The notes beneath the pieces were generated by a model, which was given only the letters and a program-made list of their open reading frames with translations, was not told where the DNA came from and searched no databases. Below are positions 39,483 through 47,334 of a stretch of 64,000 nucleotides of DNA, one piece after another. Where the stretch lies: assembly GCF_003063335.1 (NCBI RefSeq), contig NZ_NERX01000004.1, forward strand, positions 248,001 through 312,000, given 5' to 3'. This DNA comes from Limnohabitans sp. MMS-10A-192. Lineage in GTDB: Bacteria > Pseudomonadota > Gammaproteobacteria > Burkholderiales > Burkholderiaceae_C. Both the position numbers and the translations under genes were made by a program. The stretch's first letter is position 1, and each line of letters starts with the position of its first letter.

Positions 39483-39557
39483 TCCTGTTCTCTGCCAATG
39501 ATTGTTGGAATGAGGGTCGAAATTTTTTTTGACGATTCGATCGAAGAACAGGACAAT
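39483..39557. promoter_or_regulatory. Divergent regulatory region between SDR D and the AraC gene
   Basis: Contains TCCTGTTCT (39483-39491) and its exact inverse AGAACAGGA (39545-39553), 53 bp apart, plus a perfect palindrome TTCGATCGAA (39536-39545). A plausible AraC-gene promoter is TTGACG (39529-39534), 17-nt spacer, GACAAT (39552-39557), with the second arm lying on its -10. Suggests autoregulation and looping control of the divergent operon. Confidence 0.5.
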
Positions 39558-39579
39558 TCGTGCGAACTGGAGTGTGAAA

Positions 39580-40506
39580 ATGGCGGTTTCTAGGGTTATC
39601 CCGAATTACGATCTGTATGGCGATTCGAGCCGACATGAAGAATCGGCGGCATTCAATTTCGAATGGATTCCGCAGCGTTCGACCTTGTACAACTGGCTGA
39701 TCCATCCCCACCGGCACGACTCCTTCATCCAGGTGCTTTACCTCACCGAGGGGCATGTGGATGTGCAGATTGAGCATGTGCAGCAAACACTGCACGCGCC
39801 CTGCGTGATGTTGATCCCGGCGGGTCATGTGCACGGGTTCCGGTTTTCCAAAGACACCAATGGCCCGGTGGTCACGGCCATGCAAAAGGCGCTGGAATCG
39901 GCGGCTGCCTTGATGATGCCGCCCTTGCTGGACACCATACGCACGCCGCGTTTGCTTTCCTTGCAGTCGGAGATGCGCTACATCGACCAGCTCATGCCCT
40001 TGTTTTTGGCGCTGGAGCAAGAGTCGCATACACCGGCTGAAGGTCAGGTGGCGGCAGGCACTTCTTTGTTGTTGGCCCTGATGGTGCAAGTGCACCGCAT
40101 TTGCAAATTGTCCGATCAGACGGACACCCAAACCCACTACAGCATCTCGCGCAAGGCGCGGCAAATCGAAAAATTCCGCAGCTTGATCGACAAGAATTTC
40201 CGCACCGAGCATTCTTTGCAAAGCTACGCCGACCAGGTCGGTGTGACGGTGGGTCAACTCTCGCGCCTGTGTCGCGAGGTCTTGGGCAAATCGAGCCTGC
40301 AGGTCATGAACGACCGCTTGATCCAGGAAGCGCAACGCGAACTGGTTTACACCGCTTTGCCCATCAAGCAACTGGCGTCCGAACTCGGCTTTGAGGACGA
40401 CGCCTATTTCAGCCGCTTCTTTCGCAAGCACATCGGCATGACCCCCAAGGCTTACCGTGCCAAGTCTTTGGCGCAAATGGGCAGTGATGTTCAGACCCAT
40501 TTCTGA
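39580..40506 (+). CDS. AraC-family transcriptional regulator of the catabolic cluster
   Basis: A 308-aa protein with an N-terminal cupin sensing domain (NWLIHPHRHDSFIQVLYLTEG with the cupin histidines, and MLIPAGHVHGFRF) and a C-terminal double HTH (SLQSYADQVGVTVGQLSRLC; ELGFEDDAYFSRFFRKHIGMTPKAYR in two parts). The overall form is PobR/HpaA-like, a group that senses hydroxylated aromatic acids. ATG 39580 follows GGAG by eight bases. It is divergent from SDR D and is presumably the activator of the ABC/SDR/flavoprotein operon. Confidence 0.88.
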   Translation: MAVSRVIPNYDLYGDSSRHEESAAFNFEWIPQRSTLYNWLIHPHRHDSFIQVLYLTEGHVDVQIEHVQQTLHAPCVMLIPAGHVHGFRFSKDTNGPVVTAMQKALESAAALMMPPLLDTIRTPRLLSLQSEMRYIDQLMPLFLALEQESHTPAEGQVAAGTSLLLALMVQVHRICKLSDQTDTQTHYSISRKARQIEKFRSLIDKNFRTEHSLQSYADQVGVTVGQLSRLCREVLGKSSLQVMNDRLIQEAQRELVYTALPIKQLASELGFEDDAYFSRFFRKHIGMTPKAYRAKSLAQMGSDVQTHF

Positions 40507-40555
40507 GCCCCTTTGCCAAAGGGCGCCGTGCGTTTGAAGTGGCCGAAACATGGCG

Positions 40556-41347
40556 TCAACGGTGCTGGAAAACAGGTTTGCGTTTGTCCAGGAAGGCGTT
40601 CATGCCTTCGTGCGCATCGCTGCTGGCAAAGCGGGCATGCAGCTCGCGCCGTTCAAACAAGATGCCTTCGCTCAAGGCACTTTCGTGGGCGCGGTTGACG
40701 GATTCCTTGATGGCCATCAGCGCGGGCAATGAGTAGCCCGCAATCTGAGTGGCCAGTTTCAATGCGGTGCTTGGCAGTTGCGCGTCAGGCACCACACGCG
40801 AGACCAAGCCATAGCGGTCCGCTTCTTGTGCCGACAGCATGCGGGCCGACAGACACATGTCCATGGCCTTGGCTTTGCCGACTGCGCGTGGCAGGCGCTG
40901 CGTGCCGCCTGCGCCGGGCAGCATGGCCAGCTTGATTTCGGGCAAGGCGAATTGCGCCGACTCGGCAGCCACGATGATGTCGCAAGCCAATGCCAATTCA
41001 CAGCCACCGCCCATGGCGTAACCCGCCACAGCCGCGATGACCGGTTTGCGCACCTGGCGGATGGTTTCCCAGTTGCGGGTGATGAAGCCGCTTTGGTAAA
41101 CATCCATGTAGGACCAGTCGGCCATCACCGCGATGTCGGCCCCGGCGGCAAAGGCCTTGTCACTGCCGGTGATCAAGATGGCCCCGATGTCGGCGTTGCC
41201 ATCGAATGCCAGCAAGGCTGCGCCCAGCGCATCCATCAGCTCGTCGTTCAGGGCGTTGAGTTGCGCCGGACGGTTCAGGCGGATCAGGCCCACGCGACCT
41301 TGCGTTTCGGTGAGGATGGTGGGCTCGGTCATGGTGTGGGTGACCAT
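40556..41347 (-). CDS. badK: Cyclohex-1-ene-1-carboxyl-CoA hydratase (BadK)
   Basis: Crotonase-fold enzyme of 263 aa hydrating cyclohex-1-ene-1-carboxyl-CoA to the 2-hydroxy ester. The oxyanion motifs are KAFAAGADIAVM and GYAMGGGCELALACD; catalytic Glu residues lie in CELAL and LPEIKLAMLPGAGG. Over its length it follows the Rhodopseudomonas BadK pattern (TETQGRVGLIRLNRP, NWETIRQVRKP, ALMAIKESVNRA). The start ATG overlaps the upstream aliA stop (TGATG). It is last in the badHI-aliBA-badK order. Confidence 0.88.
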   Translation of the reverse strand: MVTHTMTEPTILTETQGRVGLIRLNRPAQLNALNDELMDALGAALLAFDGNADIGAILITGSDKAFAAGADIAVMADWSYMDVYQSGFITRNWETIRQVRKPVIAAVAGYAMGGGCELALACDIIVAAESAQFALPEIKLAMLPGAGGTQRLPRAVGKAKAMDMCLSARMLSAQEADRYGLVSRVVPDAQLPSTALKLATQIAGYSLPALMAIKESVNRAHESALSEGILFERRELHARFASSDAHEGMNAFLDKRKPVFQHR

Positions 41348-43002
41348 CAGCCTTGGGCCAGCATGGCTTGCAGTTGTTCGCGCAGCTTGAACTTCTGGAT
41401 CTTGCCCGAGGGGGTCGCGGGCATGGCGTCCAGCAGCTGCAGGCGCTCGGGAATGTACTGCGTGGCCACCTGGTTTTCTTTCAGGTAATGCACGATTTCG
41501 GGCAAGTCCATGCTTTGGCCGGGCTTGGTCACCACCACGGCGCAGGCGCGTTCGCCCAGGCGCTCGTCGGGGTAGGCCACGATGGCCGCCATGGCCACGG
41601 CGGGGTGGCGGTACAGCAGCGATTCGATCTCGACCACCGGGATGTTTTCACCGCCACGGATGATCACGTCCTTGCTGCGGCCGGTGATGCGGATGTAGCC
41701 CTGCGCGTCCATGCGCGCCAGGTCGCCGGTGTCGAACCAGCCTTCGGCATCGGTGCCGTTCAGGTGCTGCCGCTTGAGGTAGCCGCCAAAGTTGGAGCAC
41801 GAGCGCACATACAACTTGCCGGGTACGCCTGAAGGCAAGGCGGGGCCGGAGGCGTCGACTTCCACCACTTTGAGCTCCACGCCCGGCAATGCGAGGCCAT
41901 CGGTGGTGAAAGCGCGTTCGTCCGGGTCGTTCAGCTCGATGAGGGTTACTGCACCGTTTTCGCTCATGCCCCATGCGGACACGATCTTGGTGCCGAGTGC
42001 AGCGCGGGCCTGCTCCACCAGTGGGCCGGGAATGGGGGCCCCTGCGCACAGGAAGGTCTTGAGCGAGGGCACAGGCGTCTTGCTGTCGGCCACGCCCTTG
42101 GTCAGGTCGGCCAGGAAGGGCGTGGAGGCCATGGTGAAGCTGGCCTTTTCGGCGTTGATGACTTCGACCGCTTTCTTGGGCTCCCAGATGTCTTGCAGCA
42201 CAGCACTGGCCTTGAGCATGATGGGCATCATCAGACCGTACATGAAGCCGGTTTGGTGGGCCATGGGCGAGGCCATCAGCACCACGTCTTCAGCGTCCAG
42301 TTGCAAGCGCTGTGCATAAGGAATGATGTTGGCCATCACGGTGTTGGCCGAGTGCATCACGCCCTTGGGTTCACCCGTGGTGCCCGAGGTGTAGATCAGC
42401 TGGGTGATGTCGTCGGGGCCAGGGCGGTGCGCGTTCAAAATGGCCGCCGCATCGGCTTGCTTTTCCCATTCGGGGCCGCTGAGCAGGGCTTCGAAGCTGT
42501 TGGCGCCTTGTCCGTCGATCACCACGATGTGTTTCAGGTCGGGCAGGCCCGGCTGGATGGCGGTGATCATCTGCTCGAAATCAAACCCCCGGAAGGTTTT
42601 GGGCGCGATGATGACCTTGGCTTCGCCGTGCTTGAGCATGAAGTTCAGTTCGCGCTCACGGAAGATGTGCATCAGCGGGTTGATGACCGCACCGATGCGC
42701 GAGCACGCCAGATAGGTCACGGTGAACTGCCACCAGTTGGGCAACTGGCAGGCCACGATGTCGTTCTTTTGCACGCCCAGGCGGCTCAGGCCCACCGCCA
42801 CGCGGTCGGCCATTTGCGCCAATTCGCGGTAGGTGAAGCGGCGCACGTCACCGGCTTCGACGCGGTAAGCAGTCAGGGCCAGTTTGTCAGGACAGGCGGC
42901 CAGGCAGGCATCGAGTTCACCGTTGATGGTGCGGTCATGCCACAGGCCTTGGGCGATCATCGGGGCGCGGCGGGCAGGCAATAAAACAGCATCGAATTCC
43001 AT
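41347..43002 (-). CDS. aliA: Cyclohexanecarboxylate-CoA ligase (AliA)
   Basis: AMP-forming acyl-CoA synthetase, 551 aa, activating cyclohexanecarboxylate with ATP and CoA. P-loop LIYTSGTTGEPKGVMHS, the A5 motif SAWGMSENGA, the A7/A8 hinge GWFDTGDLARMDAQGYIRITGR and the catalytic lysine in TPSGKIQKFKLRE. The N-terminus (FDAVLLPARRAPM) resembles AliA. A related acid such as cyclohexene carboxylate is an alternative substrate. AGGAGA precedes ATG 43002. Confidence 0.85.
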   Translation of the reverse strand: MEFDAVLLPARRAPMIAQGLWHDRTINGELDACLAACPDKLALTAYRVEAGDVRRFTYRELAQMADRVAVGLSRLGVQKNDIVACQLPNWWQFTVTYLACSRIGAVINPLMHIFRERELNFMLKHGEAKVIIAPKTFRGFDFEQMITAIQPGLPDLKHIVVIDGQGANSFEALLSGPEWEKQADAAAILNAHRPGPDDITQLIYTSGTTGEPKGVMHSANTVMANIIPYAQRLQLDAEDVVLMASPMAHQTGFMYGLMMPIMLKASAVLQDIWEPKKAVEVINAEKASFTMASTPFLADLTKGVADSKTPVPSLKTFLCAGAPIPGPLVEQARAALGTKIVSAWGMSENGAVTLIELNDPDERAFTTDGLALPGVELKVVEVDASGPALPSGVPGKLYVRSCSNFGGYLKRQHLNGTDAEGWFDTGDLARMDAQGYIRITGRSKDVIIRGGENIPVVEIESLLYRHPAVAMAAIVAYPDERLGERACAVVVTKPGQSMDLPEIVHYLKENQVATQYIPERLQLLDAMPATPSGKIQKFKLREQLQAMLAQG

Positions 43003-43046
43003 GTTTGTCTCCTTGGGGGGGTGAAATATTTTTGTTTTGGGGGTAC

Positions 43047-44204
43047 TCAGGCAGGCACGTTCTTGCGCCCCGCACGGGTGCGCGCAATGATGGTTTTCAT
43101 GATCTGGGCTGTGCCGTCACCGATCTGGAAGCCCAGCACATCGCGCAAGCGCTGCTCCATCAGGCCCCGGTCGTAGCCGCCGTGACCAAAGCACAGCAGG
43201 CACTGGTGGATCACGTCGTAGGCCAGCTTGGGGCCCCACCACTTGGCCATGCCGGCCTCGGCCGAGTGAGGCAAGCCCTGGTCCTTGAGCCACAGGCCTT
43301 GCAGGCAGACCAATCGCGCACCTTCGACTTCGGTGTCGTATTGCGCCAGAGGGTGCGTCACACCCTGGAAAGCCGACAAGGGCTGACCAAAGGCCTGGCG
43401 CTGGGTGATGTATTCCCAGGTTTCATCGAGTGCTGCACGCGCTACCGCCAGGCATTGCAGGCCAATCAATGAGCGTGAGTAGTCAAAGCCGTGCATGACC
43501 TGCACAAAGCCTTTGTTCTCGTCGCCCAAGCGGTGGCTGACGGGCACACGCACGTTCTCGAAAAAGATGGAGCCGCGGCCGATCGAGCGTTGGCCGTGGC
43601 AGTCAAAGCGGCTGGTGGTCAGGCCCGGGGTGTCCATGGGCACCAACAGTGCGGTCACGCCGTGCGCCCCGTCTTCGGGCGTGCCGGTCCGGCCAAACAC
43701 CACGGTGATGTCTGCCTGGTCGGCGGCCGAGATGGAGGTTTTTTCGCCGTTGATGACGTAGAAGTCACCGTCGCGCTCGACCCGCAAACGCAGGTTGGCC
43801 GCGTCCGAGCCGCCACGCGGCTCGGTCAGGGCAATCGCGCAAATGGCACGGCCTTCGCGGATTTTGTCGAGCCAGGGGCGCACCACTTCGGGCTTGCCGT
43901 ACTTGTAGAGGATTTGGCTGTTGAGCGAGGCCAGCAAGTTCAGGTAAGAAAAGCTCAGGTCGGCGCGGGCGATTTCCTCGTGGATCACGCCTGCGGCCAC
44001 GCAACCCATGCCCAGGCCACCGAACTCTTCAGGCACTTCGGGGCAGATGAAACCCAGATCGCCCATCTCGCGCAACAAGGCGAGGTCAAACTCGCGCGTC
44101 TTGTCACGTTCCAGAAAGCCGGGTTTGATTTTTTCATCGGCAAAGCGGCGCACGGTCTCGGCCAGTGCCTGCAGGTCTTCGTTGATGTAGGGATTGGGAT
44201 TCAT
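43047..44204 (-). CDS. aliB: Cyclohexanecarboxyl-CoA dehydrogenase (AliB)
   Basis: FAD acyl-CoA dehydrogenase of 385 aa forming cyclohex-1-ene-1-carboxyl-CoA; electrons should go to ETF, whose genes are not in the window. Domains: N-terminal helical part, the beta-domain with ALTEPRGGSDAANLRLR and NGEKTSISAADQAD, and the C-terminal helices with RQAFGQPLSAFQGV. Where most members have the catalytic base in a YEGTSEIQ-like loop this protein has IGDGTAQIMK, an Asp in place of Glu. Asp bases are reported for cyclohexane-ring acyl-CoA dehydrogenases, in line with the assignment. Confidence 0.85.
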   Translation of the reverse strand: MNPNPYINEDLQALAETVRRFADEKIKPGFLERDKTREFDLALLREMGDLGFICPEVPEEFGGLGMGCVAAGVIHEEIARADLSFSYLNLLASLNSQILYKYGKPEVVRPWLDKIREGRAICAIALTEPRGGSDAANLRLRVERDGDFYVINGEKTSISAADQADITVVFGRTGTPEDGAHGVTALLVPMDTPGLTTSRFDCHGQRSIGRGSIFFENVRVPVSHRLGDENKGFVQVMHGFDYSRSLIGLQCLAVARAALDETWEYITQRQAFGQPLSAFQGVTHPLAQYDTEVEGARLVCLQGLWLKDQGLPHSAEAGMAKWWGPKLAYDVIHQCLLCFGHGGYDRGLMEQRLRDVLGFQIGDGTAQIMKTIIARTRAGRKNVPA

Positions 44205-44226
44205 CTGTTGTCCTCTGTCTGAGCGT

Positions 44227-45009
44227 TTACTTGGCGTACTTGCGGAAATCGGGCTTGCGCTTTTCCTGCAAGGCCTTCACGCCTTCACGCGACTCTTCGG
44301 TGTCGTAGTACAGCTTGAGCGCGTACATGCCCATGCCCGCGATGCCCGCCTGGTGGGCGGTGTCCATGTTGAAGCTGCGCTTGGCAATGGCGATCGCTGT
44401 GGGGCTGCGCTCGCAGATGGTCTCGCCCCATTCCTGCACGGTGGCGTCGAGTTGCTCGTGCGGCACGCAGATGTTGGCCAAGCCCATGTCCACGGCTTCC
44501 TGGCCGGAGTAGCGCTTGTTGAGGTACCAGATTTCGCGGGCTTTTTTCTCGCCGACCACACGCGCCAAAAAGGCGGTGCCGTAACCCGGATCGACCGAAC
44601 CCATCTTGGGGCCGACTTGGCCGAAGATGGCTTTGTCGGAACAGATGGTCAGGTCGCAAATCGTGCACAGCACGTTGCCGCCGCCAATCGCAAAGCCTTG
44701 TACGCGGGCGATCACGGGCTTGGGCACATCGCGAATCGCAGTGTGGAGTTCCTCCATGGGCAGGCCAATGGTGCCGCGGCCATCGTAGTTGCCGTCGTGG
44801 GCCGACTGGTCGCCGCCTGTGCAGAAAGCGCGGTCGCCAGCGCCTGCCAGCACGATGGCGCCCACGCTCTTGTCGTAACCGGCTTTGTTCAGGGCCTTGA
44901 TGAGTTCATCGCAGGTGGTGCCGCGAAACGCGTTCATTTTCTCGGGGCGGTTGATCGTGATCCAGGCCACGCCGTTGCGGTTTTCGTACAGGATGTCTTC
45001 GAATTGCAT
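44227..45009 (-). CDS. badI: 2-Ketocyclohexanecarboxyl-CoA hydrolase (BadI), ring cleavage
   Basis: Crotonase-superfamily hydrolase of 260 aa that opens the ring of 2-ketocyclohexanecarboxyl-CoA to pimelyl-CoA. It follows the Rhodopseudomonas BadI sequence nearly residue for residue in several blocks: INRPEKMNAFRGTTCDELIK, AFCTGGDQSAHDGNYDGRGT, GPKMGSVDPGYGTAFLARVV and FNMDTAHQAGIAGMGMYALK. It belongs with MenB-type carbon-carbon bond enzymes. ATG 45009 with GGAG seven bases upstream is preferred to a TTG twelve bases earlier. Confidence 0.93.
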   Translation of the reverse strand: MQFEDILYENRNGVAWITINRPEKMNAFRGTTCDELIKALNKAGYDKSVGAIVLAGAGDRAFCTGGDQSAHDGNYDGRGTIGLPMEELHTAIRDVPKPVIARVQGFAIGGGNVLCTICDLTICSDKAIFGQVGPKMGSVDPGYGTAFLARVVGEKKAREIWYLNKRYSGQEAVDMGLANICVPHEQLDATVQEWGETICERSPTAIAIAKRSFNMDTAHQAGIAGMGMYALKLYYDTEESREGVKALQEKRKPDFRKYAK

Positions 45010-45040
45010 GGGGTTCTCCAAAAAGGTGAGGTGAGGCCGA

Positions 45041-45808
45041 TCAGCCGTGCATGGTCAAGCCACCAGACACGCTGATGACCTGGCCGGTGATGAAGGCAGC
45101 GTCGTCGCTGCCAAAGAAGGCGATGGCGCTGGCCAAATCGTCGGGCTGACCCAAACGGCCCAGCGGGATGGCGCTGCGGAAGGCTTCGATCAGCTTGGCG
45201 GGGTCGCGTGCGCCTTCGGCCACACCGGCCAGCAAGGCGGTGTCGGTCGGGCCGGGGCAGACCACGTTGACGGTGATGTTGTGGCGGGCGTGCTCGCGGG
45301 CCAAGGTTTTGGACAAGGCCACCAGACCGCCCTTGCAGGCGGCATAGACCGCTTCGCCCGACGAGCCGCCGCGTGCGGCGTCCGAGGCGATGTTGACGAT
45401 GCGGCCGTAGTTGCGCGCCACCATGCCGGGCAACACGGCGTGGTGCATGTGCAGGGCGCCGGTCAGGTTGATGGCGATCAGCTTGTCCCACTCGGCAGGC
45501 ACGGTTTTGACGAAGGGCTTGAACACATCCCAGCCGGCGTTGTTGACCAACACATCGACAGGGCCCAATTGGGCCTCGGTCGCAGCCACAGCGGCATCGA
45601 CTTGTGCGCGGTCGGTGATGTTGCAGGCGAAGGCAGCAGCGCAGCCACCTGCTGCGTTGATCTCGGCGGCGACTTTTTGCGCAGCGTCCATGTTCATGTC
45701 AAAGACGGCGACTTGGGCGCCTTCGGCGGCAAAACGGCGGCAGGTGGCCCCACCAATGCCGCCACCGCCACCGGTCACAATCACGGTTTTGCCATTGAGG
45801 TTTTTCAT
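45041..45808 (-). CDS. badH: 2-Hydroxycyclohexanecarboxyl-CoA dehydrogenase (BadH)
   Basis: NAD-dependent SDR of 255 aa oxidising the 2-hydroxy to the 2-keto ester, just before ring cleavage. Cofactor loop VTGGGGGIGGATCRRF, then NNAGWDVFKPF, and active site VNIASDAARGGSSGEAVYAACK. NLTGALHMHHAVLPGMVAR, VVCPGPTDTALLAGV and GQVISVSGGLTMHG match the BadH family closely. First gene of the badHI-aliBA-badK operon, divergent from badR. GGAG precedes the ATG; upstream in-frame codons lie in the regulatory region. Confidence 0.92.
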   Translation of the reverse strand: MKNLNGKTVIVTGGGGGIGGATCRRFAAEGAQVAVFDMNMDAAQKVAAEINAAGGCAAAFACNITDRAQVDAAVAATEAQLGPVDVLVNNAGWDVFKPFVKTVPAEWDKLIAINLTGALHMHHAVLPGMVARNYGRIVNIASDAARGGSSGEAVYAACKGGLVALSKTLAREHARHNITVNVVCPGPTDTALLAGVAEGARDPAKLIEAFRSAIPLGRLGQPDDLASAIAFFGSDDAAFITGQVISVSGGLTMHG

Positions 45809-45860
45809 GCTTTTCTCCGTCAGATGAATGAGGTTGGGAAACTTGGTTTGCTGCACATAT

Positions 45861-45920
45861 GACAACAAGTTGACGCATTCTAGGGTTTCCATATATTGCC
45901 CATCAAGGTTTTTTGTTGTC
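45861..45920. promoter_or_regulatory. badR-badH divergent promoters and candidate BadR half-sites
   Basis: GACAACAA (45861-45868) and its inverse TTGTTGTC (45913-45920) flank overlapping promoters: for badR TTGACG (45870-45875), 16 nt, TATATT (45892-45897); for badH on the minus strand TTGATG (45906-45901), 18 nt, TAGAAT (45882-45877). The symmetric arms suit a dimeric MarR-type repressor acting on both genes. Confidence 0.5.
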
Positions 45921-45941
45921 CAATCACCTATCGTTTTCCCT

Positions 45942-46439
45942 ATGAATAAAACTGTTGACGCTCGCATGGAACTGGCCAACCGGATTTTTTTCAAGCTTTA
46001 TCAATGTGCCAACATGTTGCATAAAACAGGCAGCAGGGCCGTGCAGGATGAAGGCTTGACCACGCAGCAATGGGCGGTGCTGGGCGCTTTGTCGCGGCCC
46101 GAGGCGGCCCAAGGCATGGGCGTGGGCGAGCTGGCGCGTTACCTCATGGTCAGTCGGCAGAACTTGTCGGGTTTGATCACCCGCATGACCCGTGACGGGC
46201 ACATCGAGATGAGCACCGACGGCCGTGATCGCCGCTCGCGTCTGGTGGTGATGACCGATACAGGCCGCCATGTCTGGCTGGTTCAGGCCCAGCCCAAGAT
46301 CAAGGCTTATTACGAGCAGGTCTTGCAGGATTTCTCGATGGGCGACATGGCCCACACCCTGCATTACTTTTTGAAGCTCTTGGACAACATGGAAAAAATT
46401 GACCGTGCTGCCCCTGAGGAAGACGCGTCTGAAGCGTGA
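45942..46439 (+). CDS. badR: MarR-family regulator BadR
   Basis: A 165-aa winged-helix protein: MNKTVDARMELANRIFFKLY dimerisation helix, the wHTH MGVGELARYLMVSRQNLSGLITRMTRDG, and the wing DRRSRLVVMTDTGR. In Rhodopseudomonas palustris BadR represses the same badHI-aliBA-badK genes and responds to a pathway CoA ester. The same neighbour and orientation here support the name. ATG 45942 starts just after the TATATT promoter and half-site. Confidence 0.85.
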   Translation: MNKTVDARMELANRIFFKLYQCANMLHKTGSRAVQDEGLTTQQWAVLGALSRPEAAQGMGVGELARYLMVSRQNLSGLITRMTRDGHIEMSTDGRDRRSRLVVMTDTGRHVWLVQAQPKIKAYYEQVLQDFSMGDMAHTLHYFLKLLDNMEKIDRAAPEEDASEA

Positions 46440-46448
46440 GTGATGGGG

Positions 46449-46478
46449 CAGCCTGCATCGGCAGGCTGTGAACTTTTC
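46449..46478 (+). terminator. Probable terminator after badR
   Basis: CAGCCTGC, loop ATCG, GCAGGCTG, then TGAACTTTTC; an interrupted T-tract makes it moderate. Confidence 0.45.
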
Positions 46479-46530
46479 CGCAACGGCCCTATCAGGGCTT
46501 GCCCTGATCAGAACGTGACAGCGGACCGCC

Positions 46531-46561
46531 TATACTTGCAAAATGAACCAACTGGTACATT
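46531..46561 (+). promoter_or_regulatory. tetR promoter with overlapping operator-like site
   Basis: TATACT (46531-46536) is a near-consensus -10 placing transcription at or one base before the ATG (46543), i.e. a leaderless mRNA. AACCAACTGGTACATT (46546-46561), with the palindrome ACCA-AC-TGGT, matches a site at the dctQ promoter in 12 of 16 positions. Confidence 0.5.
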
Positions 46562-47235
46562 CTGCAAAGCTCAAGCCAACCGAGGTGCCCACCGCCCGTG
46601 AGTCAGGGCGCACCAACGACCCGGCCCGCACCATGGCCGAGATCCTGGCGGTGGCCACGCACGAGTTTGCGGACAAGGGTTTGACCGGCGCACGCATCGA
46701 CGAGATTGCGGCTGCCACGCGCACCAGCAAGCGCATGATCTATTACTACTTCGGCAGCAAGGATGGCCTGTACCTGGCGGTGCTCGAAGAGGCCTACCGC
46801 CGCATGCGGGCCATCGAGTCGGATTTGCATCTGGGCGATCTGCCGCCGGTGCAGGCCCTGCAAAAGTTGGTGGCGTTCACCTATGACCACCACCGCGACA
46901 ACGAAGACTTCATCCGCCTGGTGATGAACGAAAACATCCAGCGCGGCGACTATTTGCGCCAGAGCCAAAGCATTCAGGCGATGAACAGCAATGCCATCCA
47001 GTCCGTGAGGGCGGTGTACGACCGGGGCGTGGCGCAGGGCGTGTTCAGGTCAGGGCTCGATCCGGTGGACATCCACTCGGCGATCTCGGCGTTCACCTTC
47101 TTCAACGTCTCGAACCGCCACACCTTTGGCCTGATCTTTCAGGACCGAGCCAGTCCTGAGAAGGCCAACACCCTCAAACGCGAGCATGTGGTGGACTTGA
47201 TCTTGCGTTTTGTCAGTCATCAAATTTCGGCATAA
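46543..47235 (+). CDS. TetR-family transcriptional regulator
   Basis: A 230-aa regulator with an N-terminal tail of about 28 residues, a TetR HTH (ADKGLTGARIDEIAAATRTSKRMIYYYFGSKDGLY in full) and a helical ligand domain (C-terminal TetR_C part with NENIQRGDYL). It precedes the TRAP/quinate-type cluster in the same direction, and copies of one operator-like sequence lie at its own start and in front of dctQ. It is the likely repressor of that operon, with a transported ring acid or its CoA ester as inducer. Confidence 0.85.
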   Translation: MNQLVHSAKLKPTEVPTARESGRTNDPARTMAEILAVATHEFADKGLTGARIDEIAAATRTSKRMIYYYFGSKDGLYLAVLEEAYRRMRAIESDLHLGDLPPVQALQKLVAFTYDHHRDNEDFIRLVMNENIQRGDYLRQSQSIQAMNSNAIQSVRAVYDRGVAQGVFRSGLDPVDIHSAISAFTFFNVSNRHTFGLIFQDRASPEKANTLKREHVVDLILRFVSHQISA

Positions 47236-47254
47236 CAGCTAGGACCTGATGGTT

Positions 47255-47306
47255 TTGGCATATACGGGTTATCCCTGTATCTAGAAAACTAACCAGTTCG
47301 TACATT
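47255..47306 (+). promoter_or_regulatory. TRAP operon promoter and TetR-type operator
   Basis: TTGGCA (47255-47260), 17-nt spacer, TATCTA (47278-47283). Directly after it, over the predicted +1, lies AACCAGTTCGTACATT (47291-47306), the partner of the site at the tetR start. Binding there would block initiation. Confidence 0.5.
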
Positions 47307-47334
47307 ATGGACAATGTTAATCAGGAGGTCTGTG

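Noticed and set aside
40509..40523. CCCTTT-GCC-AAAGGG hairpin after the AraC gene
   Set aside because: Short stem without a T-tract; not listed as a terminator.
39469..40551. Long N-terminal extension of SDR D through the AraC gene
   Set aside because: Open only because of codon phase; the SDR cofactor loop begins right after ATG 39468 and the AraC protein is clearly real.
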